The position numbers were made by a program, and so were the translations under genes. Shown piece by piece: positions 27,836 through 37,179 of a stretch of 64,000 bases of DNA. Under the pieces are notes generated by a model. It did not search any database, was not told the DNA's origin, and saw nothing but the letters and a program-made list of their open reading frames with translations. This stretch comes from DATJPW01 sp963752855 (GTDB lineage: Bacteria; Desulfobacterota; Desulfomonilia; Desulfomonilales; Desulfomonilaceae), in contig CAVVZX010000034.1 of NCBI GenBank assembly GCA_963752855.1, forward strand, positions 53,504 through 117,503, given 5' to 3'. How positions within the stretch are numbered: position 1 is the stretch's first letter; each line of letters begins with the position of its first letter.

Positions 27836-29557
27836 TCAGAATTCGAAGGTGAGAGTGAATTGGCCACCCGTGACGGGATCGATCCTCCTGTCCGGACGAG
27901 TGCCGAATAGGTTCCCGGCCACGCCGTTCTGCCAGTCAGGGACAGATCTGTCGATGCACGCATAGTTGAACCATCTCCCCGGTTGCCAGAAACCTACGAC
28001 CGTGCTTACCCTCCAGCCTTCCAGGACCTTCCAATCCATTCCCACGTCAAACTCGTATCCAAGGGATGTGTCAGGGATGTTCGGTGACGCGGGAATTCGG
28101 TTGAAATTGAAGTCCAGGTCTCCATCCCGACGATTGGGAAAGTTTCCGGCCCCCAGATTAGGACCTATACAGGCCCAACTGTAACCATTGGAGGTCCGGT
28201 TGGCATAGAAAACGGACCCGTACAAATTGAGGTTGGCCGCGATTGCATAATCGAGGCGAGCTGCAAAGACGAGAGCGTCTCGGACGAAGCCGTTCCACGA
28301 CAAGCTGTAGGAATTGAGCCCGGAACCATAATTGAAACTGAAGAGGCAACTGTAGTTCTGAAACACATCCGTATTTGCAAGGTATCTCTCAAAAGTCGGG
28401 TGACGCACGAAGGCGGCAGGCTGCCTGTCTATCATCGTGCCGTTGCGTCTGTCCGGACCGGGGCAGCGAGCCTGTAGAAGGCTCAATTTCGCTGGGCCAA
28501 CCATAAAGCCAAGCTCCACCATGTACCGCCACTGCTCAATGTATCTCGGATTCGGAGGGCCTATGAATGGCTGGAGCACTCCCGCGTGAAAACGGTCGGT
28601 CCAGTAGAGCCAGGCCGCCTCCGCGTTGAGAAAGAATCTCCCGTCAAGATACTTTATGAAAGCAGTCCCATGTGAAAGCTCCGAATCAAGAGGTACGGGA
28701 GTCTGTGCCAGGGGGTCTGCAGGATCGACCAGGATGGCCTCCGGACCGACATGATAGTTTCCGAAGGAACCTAGGACCCCGAGAGTCACCGGACCTCTGT
28801 GGTACACCACAAAGGCCACAAAATCGCCTGAGAAAGCGCCGCTTCTGTCTCCTCTGCAAAAATACTGCCCCCGAATACTTTGGCCCCCCGCTGTTGTATA
28901 GACGGGCAAGTCAAACGGGTCCTCGTAGGCATATTTCGCAATTATCGAATCGCCGACATATCGATATGGATAGAAGGCAAATCCAAAATCAAACGGCCCG
29001 CAGGGAGCGACCAGCGACACGGATTCAGTTGTCGCAGCGTCCTCGCCGTCGTATTGCAGCCCCGGCCCGAATACCCAGGGCCTCTTGCCCACGGCAAACG
29101 TTCCCCACGGAGTCACAGCCGAGACCCAGAACAGATTCCACTGTCCCTCGCTGAAGGCTCGATTCGTTCCCGGGGCGTTCAGCGCTATGTAGTCCCACGC
29201 GTCCGGCTCTCCGTACAACCCCAGACGGTACTTGCCCGAGAAGCGGATGGCCTTGTTGATCTTGATTTTGGGCCAGAATTCCACTTTGTAATAGGCCCAA
29301 CCGGTGTCAGAGCCCGAAGAGGCGTGTCTGTCGTACCTGTATCCGCTCCAGAAGTTGAGATTGGCCACAGCGGTGTTTGTCCCTCGATCCACGTTATACG
29401 GACCGAAAAATCCGCTGCGCCCTAATTGGCTGTACCATTCGTAGGAATAGATGAACGAGCCTTTCATTTCGAATTCCCACGCAAAGCACGGGGAAACCTC
29501 AATGAGCGAGCCTACCGCAAAGGCTACTAGGAGACACAGGACCCTCATCTGAACCAT
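27836..29557 (-). CDS. outer-membrane beta-barrel protein
   Basis: A 573-aa exported protein: signal peptide (VLCLLVAFAVGSLIEVSPCF, cleavage after CFA), then alternating aromatic and polar strands through the whole length, and a terminal Phe (FTLTFEF), the C-terminal signature recognised by the BAM machinery. There are many Trp and Tyr residues and paired strands such as RFFLNAEAAWLYWTDRF. No specific porin family is recognised; it is longer than simple porins and may form a 16-18 strand barrel or a ligand-gated pore. It stands alone and convergent to the sulfur genes. Confidence 0.75.
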   Translation of the reverse strand: MVQMRVLCLLVAFAVGSLIEVSPCFAWEFEMKGSFIYSYEWYSQLGRSGFFGPYNVDRGTNTAVANLNFWSGYRYDRHASSGSDTGWAYYKVEFWPKIKINKAIRFSGKYRLGLYGEPDAWDYIALNAPGTNRAFSEGQWNLFWVSAVTPWGTFAVGKRPWVFGPGLQYDGEDAATTESVSLVAPCGPFDFGFAFYPYRYVGDSIIAKYAYEDPFDLPVYTTAGGQSIRGQYFCRGDRSGAFSGDFVAFVVYHRGPVTLGVLGSFGNYHVGPEAILVDPADPLAQTPVPLDSELSHGTAFIKYLDGRFFLNAEAAWLYWTDRFHAGVLQPFIGPPNPRYIEQWRYMVELGFMVGPAKLSLLQARCPGPDRRNGTMIDRQPAAFVRHPTFERYLANTDVFQNYSCLFSFNYGSGLNSYSLSWNGFVRDALVFAARLDYAIAANLNLYGSVFYANRTSNGYSWACIGPNLGAGNFPNRRDGDLDFNFNRIPASPNIPDTSLGYEFDVGMDWKVLEGWRVSTVVGFWQPGRWFNYACIDRSVPDWQNGVAGNLFGTRPDRRIDPVTGGQFTLTFEF

Positions 29558-29577
29558 TTAACTTAACCTAGCAATAA

Positions 29578-29990
29578 ATGACCGGGATTATGCGGCGCTA
29601 TCGCCATTTCGGGTGTTCCACTGCCTTTGAGAGGACAAGGAACAATCCCCTGGAACCCCGAATAGGCCTCTTCATCTCCTCTCCTGGGACCCGACAGAGG
29701 CAAAACCGCCGCCATGTTACTGAAAAAGCTTGTCCTGTCCTACTTTGGAGCGTACTTCTCCGTCCACCTCACCGTGAAACATAATTCTGGCGAAAATTCT
29801 GGGGTGGCACGTTTCGACAATACAAGCGTCTTTCGTGTTATCTTATCATGTAAGGTAGCACGATGTCAATCCAATGAGAACTTCTACCTCCTTATAGTTA
29901 ACCGAAACACCCCAAGACCTTCTGGGGCCAAAACTCTCCTATAATTTCTCGGCTCAAAATTCCCATTTTCGCTGACGATATATCCTGTTA
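29578..29990 (+). mobile_element. short internally deleted IS-like element with both repeat ends
   Basis: The left part (ATGCGGCGCTATCGCCATTT at about 29590) matches the repeat ends at 23.1 kb (inverted) and 36.67 kb; homology with the latter continues through GAGGCAAAA and GAAAAAGC about 130 bases on. The right part (CTTCTGGGGCCAAAACTCTC, then GGCTCAAAATTCCCATTTTC and GCTGACGATATA) matches the right ends at 21.8 and 49.4 kb. So both ends lie in about 400 bases with no transposase domain between, a MITE-like deletion derivative. Confidence 0.5.
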
Positions 29991-30708
29991 AGGAGGGTTT
30001 TGCAGAAAAGCAAATTCAGAGCTTGTCAGGTTCACGATTTCATGCGGAAAGGCGAAGATCCTTTGTAGAGGCTCCGTTTGAAAGTGTCATCGAATATTTT
30101 TGAAATATTTTCGCGAGGTTTGGTCTCATGCCTTGTAAGTATTGTTGTATGAAAAATCCTCAAACGAGATTTAGAATGGAATTGGCGAAATTGGCAGATG
30201 GTGACCAGGAGTCTGTCCGGCCAGATATGCCGCCGGAAAGGTTGAGATGATCGAGCTTGCCACTTAGAATAAACCTAATGAGGAGGCCCTTGAAAAGAAG
30301 AGTCGAGACCAGGGGCTCTTTACAATTCAACCCGTGGCGAGCGTAGAGATCTCGGGCTAAGATCACATCCATGCTAGCTCCAGAAATAGAAACAAAAACT
30401 TGGTCAATTCGGTCTTAGGAATGAAGGGGGTTAAAGACGGCTGTGGAATGGAGGAGGCTGTCGCTAAGGAAGTGAGGCTGTGCCGGGCAATTTTCTAATT
30501 CGCCAGTTGAAAGATGTGCAGAATACTGCCTTAGGTAGGTGCGGCTATGGTCTTGCAAGTGCGCTTTTCCCATTCTACGTGGTGCAATGTCTCGTAAGAT
30601 CGTCACCATGTTTTCGCCATGGACAGCCAAGAACCTGAACATGAAGAAGGCTGGGCTGACTCTGTAGGATAACAGATGAAACAGATATCAGATGGAAGGA
30701 GAAATGAT
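29991..30708. other. 718-base stretch without a recognisable gene
   Basis: Only short frames on either strand, none with a ribosome site or protein-like composition. The sequence is the most A/T-rich part of this neighbourhood. Promoter elements for the tungstate-binding gene should lie in its last part, but no convincing -35/-10 pair or riboswitch-like structure can be named. Confidence 0.4.
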
Positions 30709-31572
30709 GTGAAAACGCTACGCGCTCTGTTATTACTGGCATTTTTTTGTTGCGTCTACTTGCTCCCATGCGTTGTCGCGTCTGATGAAAAATGCGACGA
30801 ATTGTACGGAAAAGGTTCAGCAAAATTCTCTTTGGCGACCGGAAGTCCAGGTGAACTAGGCCTTCTGCACGTACTGGCGGACGCTTTCAATTCTGGTAAC
30901 GATACAGCTATGTGCTGGCACAAGGCTGGATCAGGAGAATCTCTGAAGCTCTTGAAGGACAAGCGGGTAGATATGATTATGGTTCATGCTCCACAAGGAG
31001 AAAAAAAGGCAATTGAAGAGGGATGGGCCAAAGGGCGAACCCTAATAGGGTCAAATGAATTCTACATTGTCGGGCCTCTGGATGACCCCGCGAACATATC
31101 CAGCGCCAAGACTGCGGCGGACGCATATATTAAGATAGCATCATCTAGGGCGAAGTTCTTTTCCAGAGGTGACAACTCGGGTACCCATATCAAAGAAATG
31201 GATATCTGGAAGAAAGCTGGGATCTCTCCCGTCGGGGACTGGTATGTCGTAACTAACGACTTCATGGTTGCGACTCTTCAGAGGGCCAACGCCGAAAAAG
31301 GCTATTTTATGACGGATAGCAGCACGTGGGTTTCGGAGAAAAAGGCTGTACCGGATCTCAAGATACTGTTTCGTGGAGACAAGTTTATTGTGAACGTTTA
31401 TCACGCTTTGCTTCAACCGGAAGGCGTCACTCCCGGCGCGGCCACGGCTGCCAAATTCATAGACTTCGTTGCGTCGAAGGATGGGCAAGACATAATTCGC
31501 AATTACGGTAGGGATAAATACGGAGAGGGTCTTTACAACGACTCCGAATACGCAAAGAAATACGATAACTAG
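30709..31572 (+). CDS. tupA: TupA-like tungstate ABC transporter substrate-binding protein
   Basis: Periplasmic oxyanion-binding protein related to TupA (tungstate). I start at the GTG at 30709, seven bases after AAGGAG; an ATG at 30676 adds 11 residues without support. Signal peptide: LRALLLLAFFCCVYLLPCVV, cleavage near VAS. The mature part begins FSLATGSPGELGLLHVLADA and has VDMIMVHAPQGEKKAIEEG, then NEFYIVGPLDDPANI and FSRGDNSGTHIKEMDIWKKA, all TupA features. TupB permease and TupC ATPase are not adjacent, so it is an orphan here; it may serve a transporter elsewhere. MoaE and a MoeA fragment lie further along the same accessory region. Confidence 0.82.
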   Translation: MKTLRALLLLAFFCCVYLLPCVVASDEKCDELYGKGSAKFSLATGSPGELGLLHVLADAFNSGNDTAMCWHKAGSGESLKLLKDKRVDMIMVHAPQGEKKAIEEGWAKGRTLIGSNEFYIVGPLDDPANISSAKTAADAYIKIASSRAKFFSRGDNSGTHIKEMDIWKKAGISPVGDWYVVTNDFMVATLQRANAEKGYFMTDSSTWVSEKKAVPDLKILFRGDKFIVNVYHALLQPEGVTPGAATAAKFIDFVASKDGQDIIRNYGRDKYGEGLYNDSEYAKKYDN

Positions 31573-31693
31573 ATTAGATTACTTGGGCCAGTACCGCTGC
31601 GGTTTGCTCGCCAATTCGCAAGCAGAGTCCGTTGTTTTAGAGACCTCGTTCACGTGATGGCGCCAGACTACTCAACGCAGAACCAGGACAAAA

Positions 31694-32017
31694 ATGAGCG
31701 ACAGCATTCCTAAAGAACTTGCAGGCAAAATCGAAGCCATGAAAAGGGAGGTTTTCCAGCTGCAGATTCATTGGGAAATCTACTTGCGGATTCACGACCT
31801 GAGACACCCTTATGGGCGAAAACTCCATTCAGCTGGTGTGAGTTTCGAGGACCGGCAAGACTTGCTCGGCCATAAGTTGGGGAGGATCACAACCCATTAT
31901 TCCGCTCCCGAATTGATCAACTTAATCCAAGCATCAAAGCGGATTTGCGCTAATGAAAGACGCAAATCTGACACAATCGTTTACCTCCCTCACGCCAAGT
32001 GGGGGACCATACAGTAG
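31694..32017 (+). pseudogene. C-terminal fragment of a tyrosine recombinase (phage-type integrase)
   Basis: From residue about 32 the frame reads RIHDLRHPYGRKLHSAGVSF, then EDRQDLLGHKLGRITTHYS, containing the HxLRH box, the LLGH box and the Tyr nucleophile of tyrosine recombinases. The N-terminal arm-binding and core-binding domains and the first catalytic Arg are absent; the first 30 residues come from something else. A dead integrase tail fits the tRNA-Glu scar at 21.2 kb. About 140 bases after it carry no gene. Confidence 0.75.
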
Positions 32018-32165
32018 GTCTTTTCAGGGTGATAAAAACCTTCGAGCGACCAGGCTCCGACGCAAAGCCCGCGAAATTGCAAGACCGCCGCATGATTCCG
32101 GCTAAGCGTGAACGATAACCTGTTTCCCGTTGTGATGCGGCCCTTGCAATTTCTTGGGATTAGGA

Positions 32166-32462
32166 ATGAAACGCAAAATCACCATAATCGCTTTCGTAGG
32201 AGCCGCAGCCCTAGTCTCGCTGGGCATTTATTCCTTTAGCGGCATCGGGGCAGGCAATAACCGTCATAATATCCCCACTGCCAGGGTAGCGAAGCACGAC
32301 CGTGGGGCAACTGATCAATCTACAGGAATAGTGAAGCCGCTGGTTGGAGCCAATGTGAAAGTAGGCGCTCGGATGCTGGGCAAGGTCTTTGGGTTGCCGA
32401 TCTCGGTCATGGCTCGTGAGAGCGAAACCTCGTATATTTTCAAAAGGAAAGCAAATCGGTGA
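32166..32462 (+). pseudogene. truncated N-terminus of a membrane-fusion (HlyD-type) protein
   Basis: ATG at 32166: MKRKITIIAFVGAAALVSLG is a membrane anchor, and GIVKPLVGANVKVGARMLGK resembles the first biotinyl-lipoyl half of an RND/ABC membrane-fusion protein. Homology ends at about residue 85 and the frame stops at 32462, overlapping the GTG start of a full membrane-fusion gene by four bases. So it is a cut-off copy of the kind of gene that follows it, and it may now only serve as a leader in the operon. Confidence 0.5.
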
Positions 32463-33617
32463 ATGCAACAGTAGCCAATTTGATGCGTAAAGGATGGAAA
32501 TGGGCGCTCATTGCAGTGGCGCTCAGCCTAATCGTGTACAAGGTGAAGTTTGGTCCGGTACCCGTAGCAACCCAGCCGGTTGCAGTCGGTGAAGTTGTAG
32601 CTGAAGTCATGGGCACCGGAACGCTTGAGGCTCACTATCAGGCTACGGTAAGCGCAAAAATCCAAGGGCTCATCCTGGAACTCCTCGCGGATCAGAATGA
32701 TTGGGTTAAGCTTGGCCAGCCTTTGGCGAGACTTGACGACTCTGATCTCAAAAGGGAAGTGACCACACAAGAAGCTGTACCTGGACGCCGCGGGGGCAAC
32801 AGTGGAACGTACCATCGCGGATGAAGCAAGGGCCAAGGCGTTACTTGAGCAAGCCCGTCTAGACTATAACCGCTACTCGGGGCTATTGGGCTCCAAGAGC
32901 ATTTCTCAGGAGCAGATGGACAAGACCTTACAGAATCTGGCTGTGGCCGAGGCAGAACTGTCTCGGGCGTCGGCAGCTATTGCTGAGGCGCGTCGGCAGC
33001 AAGTAGCGGCAAGAGAGCGGCTCCATTTTCAACAAGCCCGATTGGCGGATACTCGCATTACCGCTCCTTTTGACGGCTTGATTGTTCGACGAGACCGGGA
33101 GCTGGGGGACATTGTGGTTCCAGGGGCTTCTATCTTTCTCTTGGTGTCAACGAAAGAAATGTGGGTCTCCGCATGGGTCGATGAGTCCGCCATGGACGGG
33201 CTAGCTCCAGGGCAACCGGCAAGGATTGTATTCCGGTCCAAGCCTAGCCATGAATATCGGGGCAAAGTTACTCGTTTAGGGCAAGAAGTGGACCGCGAGA
33301 CGCGTGAATTTCGAGTAGATGTCGGAGTGGACAGTCTTCCTAAGAATTGGGGCGTGGGCCAACGCGCCGAAGTTTATATCGAGACCGACAGGAAGTCTGG
33401 CGTCTTAAATGTTCCCTTGCAGGCAGTCGTGTGGAAGAAAGGCAAAGCAGGTGTATACGTTACCGACGGTGGACGAGCCCACTGGAGAGAGGTGTCGCTG
33501 GGCTTGCGAGGGCTCGACAAAGTGGAGATCACCAAAGGGCTCTCAAAAGATGAGAAGGTGATCGCAGGGCCCGACCTTTCCCATCTGACCGACGGGCAGA
33601 GGGTGTACGCTCAATGA
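32459..33617 (+). pseudogene. HlyD-family membrane-fusion protein, frameshifted
   Basis: Periplasmic adaptor of an ABC exporter of the DevB/MacA type. The first frame (GTG at 32459) has an anchor (WKWALIAVALSLIVYK) and the first lipoyl half (VMGTGTLEAHYQATVSAKIQ). The second frame carries the alpha-hairpin (EQARLDYNRYSGLLGSKSIS) and the second lipoyl half and beta-barrel (DTRITAPFDGLIVRRDRELG). They join at about 32775, where ACAAGAAGCTG can be read as KLYLDAAGATVERTIA. One indel divides an otherwise complete protein of about 385 aa. The stop overlaps the permease start (ATGA-type). Confidence 0.8.
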
Positions 33618-34825
33618 ACCTTGCCTTGAGAGACATCCGTCACAACCTTTCTCGATTTTCACTGACAGCGGTGGGGATTGGTATGCTCCTCATGATCGTC
33701 ATGGGAATGGGAGGAATATATAGAGGTTTGACAGAAGAAGCCACGCTGTTGGTTGACAAGATCGGAGGGGATCTTTGGGTTGTGCAACATGAAACCAGGG
33801 GTCCTTTTGCAGAAATTTCGCGTATCCCCAGAAACCTTGAAGAGAGATTGCTGGCTGTCCCGGGAGTCAAGAGCGCTCATGCATTTGTCACTTATGTCGT
33901 TCAGCGGGAACATCTCAAGAAGCCTTTGAGAATGCAGATTCAAGGACTCTCGTGGCCGGCAGACAAAGGTGAATGGCTTCCTATAGTATCGGGACGTAGC
34001 CTTGGGGCAGCCCACTATGAAATGATCGCCGATAAGATTCTTGGCCTACAACTTGGCGACAAAGTTTCCCTTGGAAAGGATGTCTACACTGTGGTGGGCA
34101 TTACGAGTGGGATGTCCAGCATGGCAGGAGATGGACTCGCTTTTTTCAGTCTCCTGGATTCCATGGCCATCCAATTCGATTACTCAGGTGAGGCGATTCG
34201 ACTGGAGCGAAAGGCTCGTCTGTCTAGACTCTCCCGTCAGGACATTGGTAACACACAGCCCTCATTGCTCGAAAGAGTTCAACTTCCCTCGGCCAATCTC
34301 CCGGCTATCGCCCCTCCTGCGGTGAGTGCCGTTCTCCTGCAGTTGAAACCGGGAACCGATGCCGCTTCAGTCATGGCAACCCTTTCAGGCTGGACGGATG
34401 TCACAGTATTCACAAAGGAACGGCAAAGGGAATTGCTTCTCAAAGGGGTCGTTGACCGAGCCCGCCGCCAGCTCGGCCTTTTTCGGGCGCTACTCATAAT
34501 TATCTCCGCCATCATTATGGCTCTTATTCTGTACACACTGACGCTTGAAAAACTCCATGATATAGCCATGCTCAAACTTATCGGTGCGCGGAATTCGGTG
34601 ATACTCGGTCTCATCCTTCAGCAGGCCCTTCTCCTGGGACTGCTGGGATACGTCGTCGCCTTTTATGCCGGAAAATGGGTTTTCCCCTTGTTTCCTAGGC
34701 GAGTTCTCATCACTTCGGAGGACTTGCTGTCTCTAGCACTGATCGTGCTGGGAATCTCCGTATTGTCCTCTGTTCTGGGGATATGGAAGGCCATGCGAGT
34801 TGAACCGAACGAGGTGGTGTCATGA
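33614..34825 (+). CDS. ABC transporter permease, FtsX/MacB-DevC type
   Basis: 403-aa inner-membrane permease with the MacB/FtsX topology: one helix near the N-terminus (SLTAVGIGMLLMIVMGMGGI), a large periplasmic domain (about 35-270) and three C-terminal helices (ALLIIISAIIMALILYTLTL; ILQQALLLGLLGYVVAFYAG; LALIVLGISVLSSVLGIWKA). It begins NLALRDIRHNLSRF, typical for DevC. Together with the adaptor and ATPase it forms a tripartite exporter, perhaps of lipid, peptide or siderophore-like cargo. Four-base overlaps with both neighbours show tight coupling. It is intact although the adaptor is frameshifted. Confidence 0.85.
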   Translation: MNLALRDIRHNLSRFSLTAVGIGMLLMIVMGMGGIYRGLTEEATLLVDKIGGDLWVVQHETRGPFAEISRIPRNLEERLLAVPGVKSAHAFVTYVVQREHLKKPLRMQIQGLSWPADKGEWLPIVSGRSLGAAHYEMIADKILGLQLGDKVSLGKDVYTVVGITSGMSSMAGDGLAFFSLLDSMAIQFDYSGEAIRLERKARLSRLSRQDIGNTQPSLLERVQLPSANLPAIAPPAVSAVLLQLKPGTDAASVMATLSGWTDVTVFTKERQRELLLKGVVDRARRQLGLFRALLIIISAIIMALILYTLTLEKLHDIAMLKLIGARNSVILGLILQQALLLGLLGYVVAFYAGKWVFPLFPRRVLITSEDLLSLALIVLGISVLSSVLGIWKAMRVEPNEVVS

Positions 34826-35544
34826 GCGATTCGTCCCACGCCATTGAGTTGGAGGGACTCACTAAGATTTATGGTAGCGGGAATGTAGAAGTCGTGGCAA
34901 TGCGAGACGTATCCTTCGGTCTGTCCGATGGCGAGGTGGTTGCGTTGTTGGGCCCGAGCGGGGCCGGAAAATCTACCTTGCTCACGATTCTCGGTCTTAT
35001 AAATACCCCTACCTCCGGGAAGATCACCATTGGGCCGGATCTTGTTATGGACGGTCCGGCGGCAAAGGTGAATTTACGATCATACCGTCGCAGATTTATT
35101 GGCTATGTTTTGCAAAAAGCAAACTTGATCCCATTTCTTACAGGGCTGGAGAATGTTCAGATCGCCTTAGAGATCAACGATATTTCACGACGCCTTGCTC
35201 GGCGCACGGCCATGGAGTTGTTGGAGTATCTGGGTGTTGGAAACCGGGCGAACAATTTGCCCTACATGCTCTCCGGTGGAGAACAGCAACGTGTATCCGT
35301 GGCCCGGGCGCTCGCCAACAAACCCCGCCTCGTACTCGCAGATGAGCCGACAGCATCGCTGGACAGTGTCCGGGGTCGCCAGGTGATGGAATTGTTTCGA
35401 ACCGTGGCTCACGAGCAAGGAACGACCGTGCTGGTTGCTACTCACGACCATCGGGCCCTAGATGTGTTCGATCGCATCCTGGAAATGGAGGACGGTAGTT
35501 TACGGTCCAACCACAGGAACGGCCCACAGGAAATTGATTCATGA
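34822..35544 (+). CDS. ABC transporter ATPase, LolD/MacB-DevA type
   Basis: 240-aa cytoplasmic ATPase for the permease before it. Walker A GPSGAGKST, Q-loop GYVLQKANLIPFLTGLENVQ, signature LSGGEQQRVSVARALANKPR, Walker B LVLADEPTASLD and the H-loop ATHDHRAL are all present. The start ATG at 34822 overlaps the permease stop by four bases. Family members work with FtsX-like permeases to drive periplasmic export rather than transport through the membrane pore. Confidence 0.9.
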   Translation: MSDSSHAIELEGLTKIYGSGNVEVVAMRDVSFGLSDGEVVALLGPSGAGKSTLLTILGLINTPTSGKITIGPDLVMDGPAAKVNLRSYRRRFIGYVLQKANLIPFLTGLENVQIALEINDISRRLARRTAMELLEYLGVGNRANNLPYMLSGGEQQRVSVARALANKPRLVLADEPTASLDSVRGRQVMELFRTVAHEQGTTVLVATHDHRALDVFDRILEMEDGSLRSNHRNGPQEIDS

Positions 35545-35624
35545 TAAGGAGTCTGATGGTTTTGGACCAAGATGGTTCGAAGCACCAACGCTGGCTAGAG
35601 ATCCGATGAAACAGGGGTACTGAA

Positions 35625-35980
35625 ATGAAGTGCAGCAGATGTGACGCCCAAATCAGAGAGGGCGACGAGAGGGATTTCTATGGACAAATGCTGTGTGAAG
35701 AGTGCTACATGGACGCGCTCTCCCCCACCCGCACATGTGATCCGTGGGCAGTTCACAGCGCAAAACAGTTGGGCGATAAGACTGGCGGACTCCACACAAG
35801 TCCCGTCCAGGACAAAATTCTAAAGTTCTTGCTGAAACCGGCGGAATTGAACCCGGAGATCTAGCCAAGCGCCTGGGGATAACACCTATTGAATTAAATC
35901 GGGAAGTTGCCGCATTGAGACACATGGAAAAACTCAAGGGAGAACTCAGGGAGGGTCGGAAATACGTTGTCCTGTGGTAA
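35625..35980 (+). pseudogene. zinc-ribbon/LIM-like small protein with C-terminal helix domain, frameshifted
   Basis: The first frame begins MKCSRCDAQIREGDERDFYG, then QMLCEECYMDALSP (four cysteines for one zinc) and CDPWAVHSAKQLGDKTGG. Proteins of this layout are frequent in anaerobic Deltaproteobacteria, function unknown. The frame leaves homology near 35835 and stops at 35864; another frame continues AETGGIEPGDLAKRLGITPI, then LRHMEKLKGELREGRKYVVL and stops at 35980, giving the expected winged-helix-like tail. One indel splits a protein of about 118 aa. It follows the ABC ATPase by 80 bases. Confidence 0.6.
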
Positions 35981-36073
35981 CAATCGCAACAGAGGCCCAT
36001 GCGAGTTTGCATTCAAAGAAGTGACATTGCGTTTAGCACCGTTAAATGCACAAAACGCCGCCCCATGCAGCGA

Positions 36074-36604
36074 TCAGACTCGTAATATGCCTCTCACCAT
36101 TTCGGCAATCTGCAGCAAATCGGCTTCATTTGGCCTTCCTTGAATATTGCCCAAGCGACCGCTCTCGGAAAGGTATGCGAGTTTCCCGTGAAACTCTCCT
36201 ACTATGAACCATTCGCCGAGGATTTCGTATCCAAGATGGTCAAACAATTGGCCCATATATTTTATTGCAGGAACTGCCTCGTTCCTGCCAGTGTGACCTC
36301 CGCCAAATGTACAATAAATAACGGCTTTCTTTCCAGCTCTTCTGGGCGACGCAGGTTTTATCTCATCTGAACGGTACTTTTCCCTTTGTTTTCCTATGAA
36401 TTCAATTAAAGGCTTTCCGGGCATCCACGTGTAAACCCCGGACCCCATGAATACGAAATCATACTGAAGAATTTTAACTTCCGTGTCCTGGGTAACCTTG
36501 AAGGTCTCCACCTCATGACCAATTTCATGTAGGGTTTTTTCAATGTGTTTTGCGACTTTTTCGGTGTTTCCGGTGGCTGAGAAATAGAGATTAAGGATTT
36601 TCAT
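36074..36604 (-). CDS. flavodoxin-family protein
   Basis: FMN-binding electron carrier or oxidoreductase. I start at the ATG at 36604 (MKILNLYFSATGNTEKVAKH), preceded by GGAGGAAAC; the frame extends to 36778 but the extra residues are not homologous. The phosphate-binding loop SATGNT is canonical, and a second flavin loop GSGVYTWMPGKPL is present. A third segment (VIYCTFGGGHTGRNEA) matches EFR1-like and flavodoxin_5-like proteins. 176 aa. It stands alone with no obvious redox partner. Confidence 0.82.
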   Translation of the reverse strand: MKILNLYFSATGNTEKVAKHIEKTLHEIGHEVETFKVTQDTEVKILQYDFVFMGSGVYTWMPGKPLIEFIGKQREKYRSDEIKPASPRRAGKKAVIYCTFGGGHTGRNEAVPAIKYMGQLFDHLGYEILGEWFIVGEFHGKLAYLSESGRLGNIQGRPNEADLLQIAEMVRGILRV

Positions 36605-36654
36605 AAAAGTTTCCTCCAGAAACAACTTGGGTAACAAGGTCTCAGAGTATTGTA

Positions 36655-36880
36655 ATTTCGATACTGGAATCATGCGGCGGTCTTGCCATCTTGGAGGTCC
36701 TTGGGCTAATACCCGGTCCAAAGATGGTTCCTCTGACCCCGAAAAGGTGCCCCGCATCGTCCCCGCACTAGGGCCCAAAGAGAGGCAAAATTGTCATCAC
36801 GTTGATGAAAAAGCCACTCTTATCCTCTTTTCGAGCATATCGCTCCATCCCGTCCCCGGTCAAGCGTAATCTTTCCGCTC
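36655..36880 (+). repeat. diverged left-end repeat (third copy)
   Basis: ATGCGGCGGTCTTGCCATCT at 36672, CCCCGAAAAGG near 36738 and GAGGCAAAA then GAAAAAGCC near 36782-36815 match the 29.6-kb element in the same order. It is the most diverged copy and has no right end. The remaining part of the 575-base gap 36605-37179 shows no gene. Confidence 0.45.
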
Positions 36881-37179
36881 GCACTTTACCCGAACACATC
36901 CTGGCAGTATCCCTCCAAGAGAAAGGTGCCCCCTAGGATATATACCGCTTGTTAGGTTAGAGTGTCCATGGGGCTTTTGGTAAACAACGTATCCTGGCCT
37001 AAATGATTGAACTGTCTTGTTTCTCAACCAGATCTCAAGGTGTATCTTGAAAAGAGGCATCTCAGATTTGGCTGCGATGACGCCAGTCCTTGCTTTCATT
37101 CTCATTCATCTTGCAATTGACTGGAGCTGGGATTAGGTGGATATAATCACATCGACTGAAGCCTGGGCAGGAGGGCCTC

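Noticed and set aside
28880..29425. 181-aa plus-strand open frame
   Set aside because: Antisense to the outer-membrane barrel gene, which has a signal peptide, strand pattern and terminal Phe; the opposite frame has no ribosome site or family.
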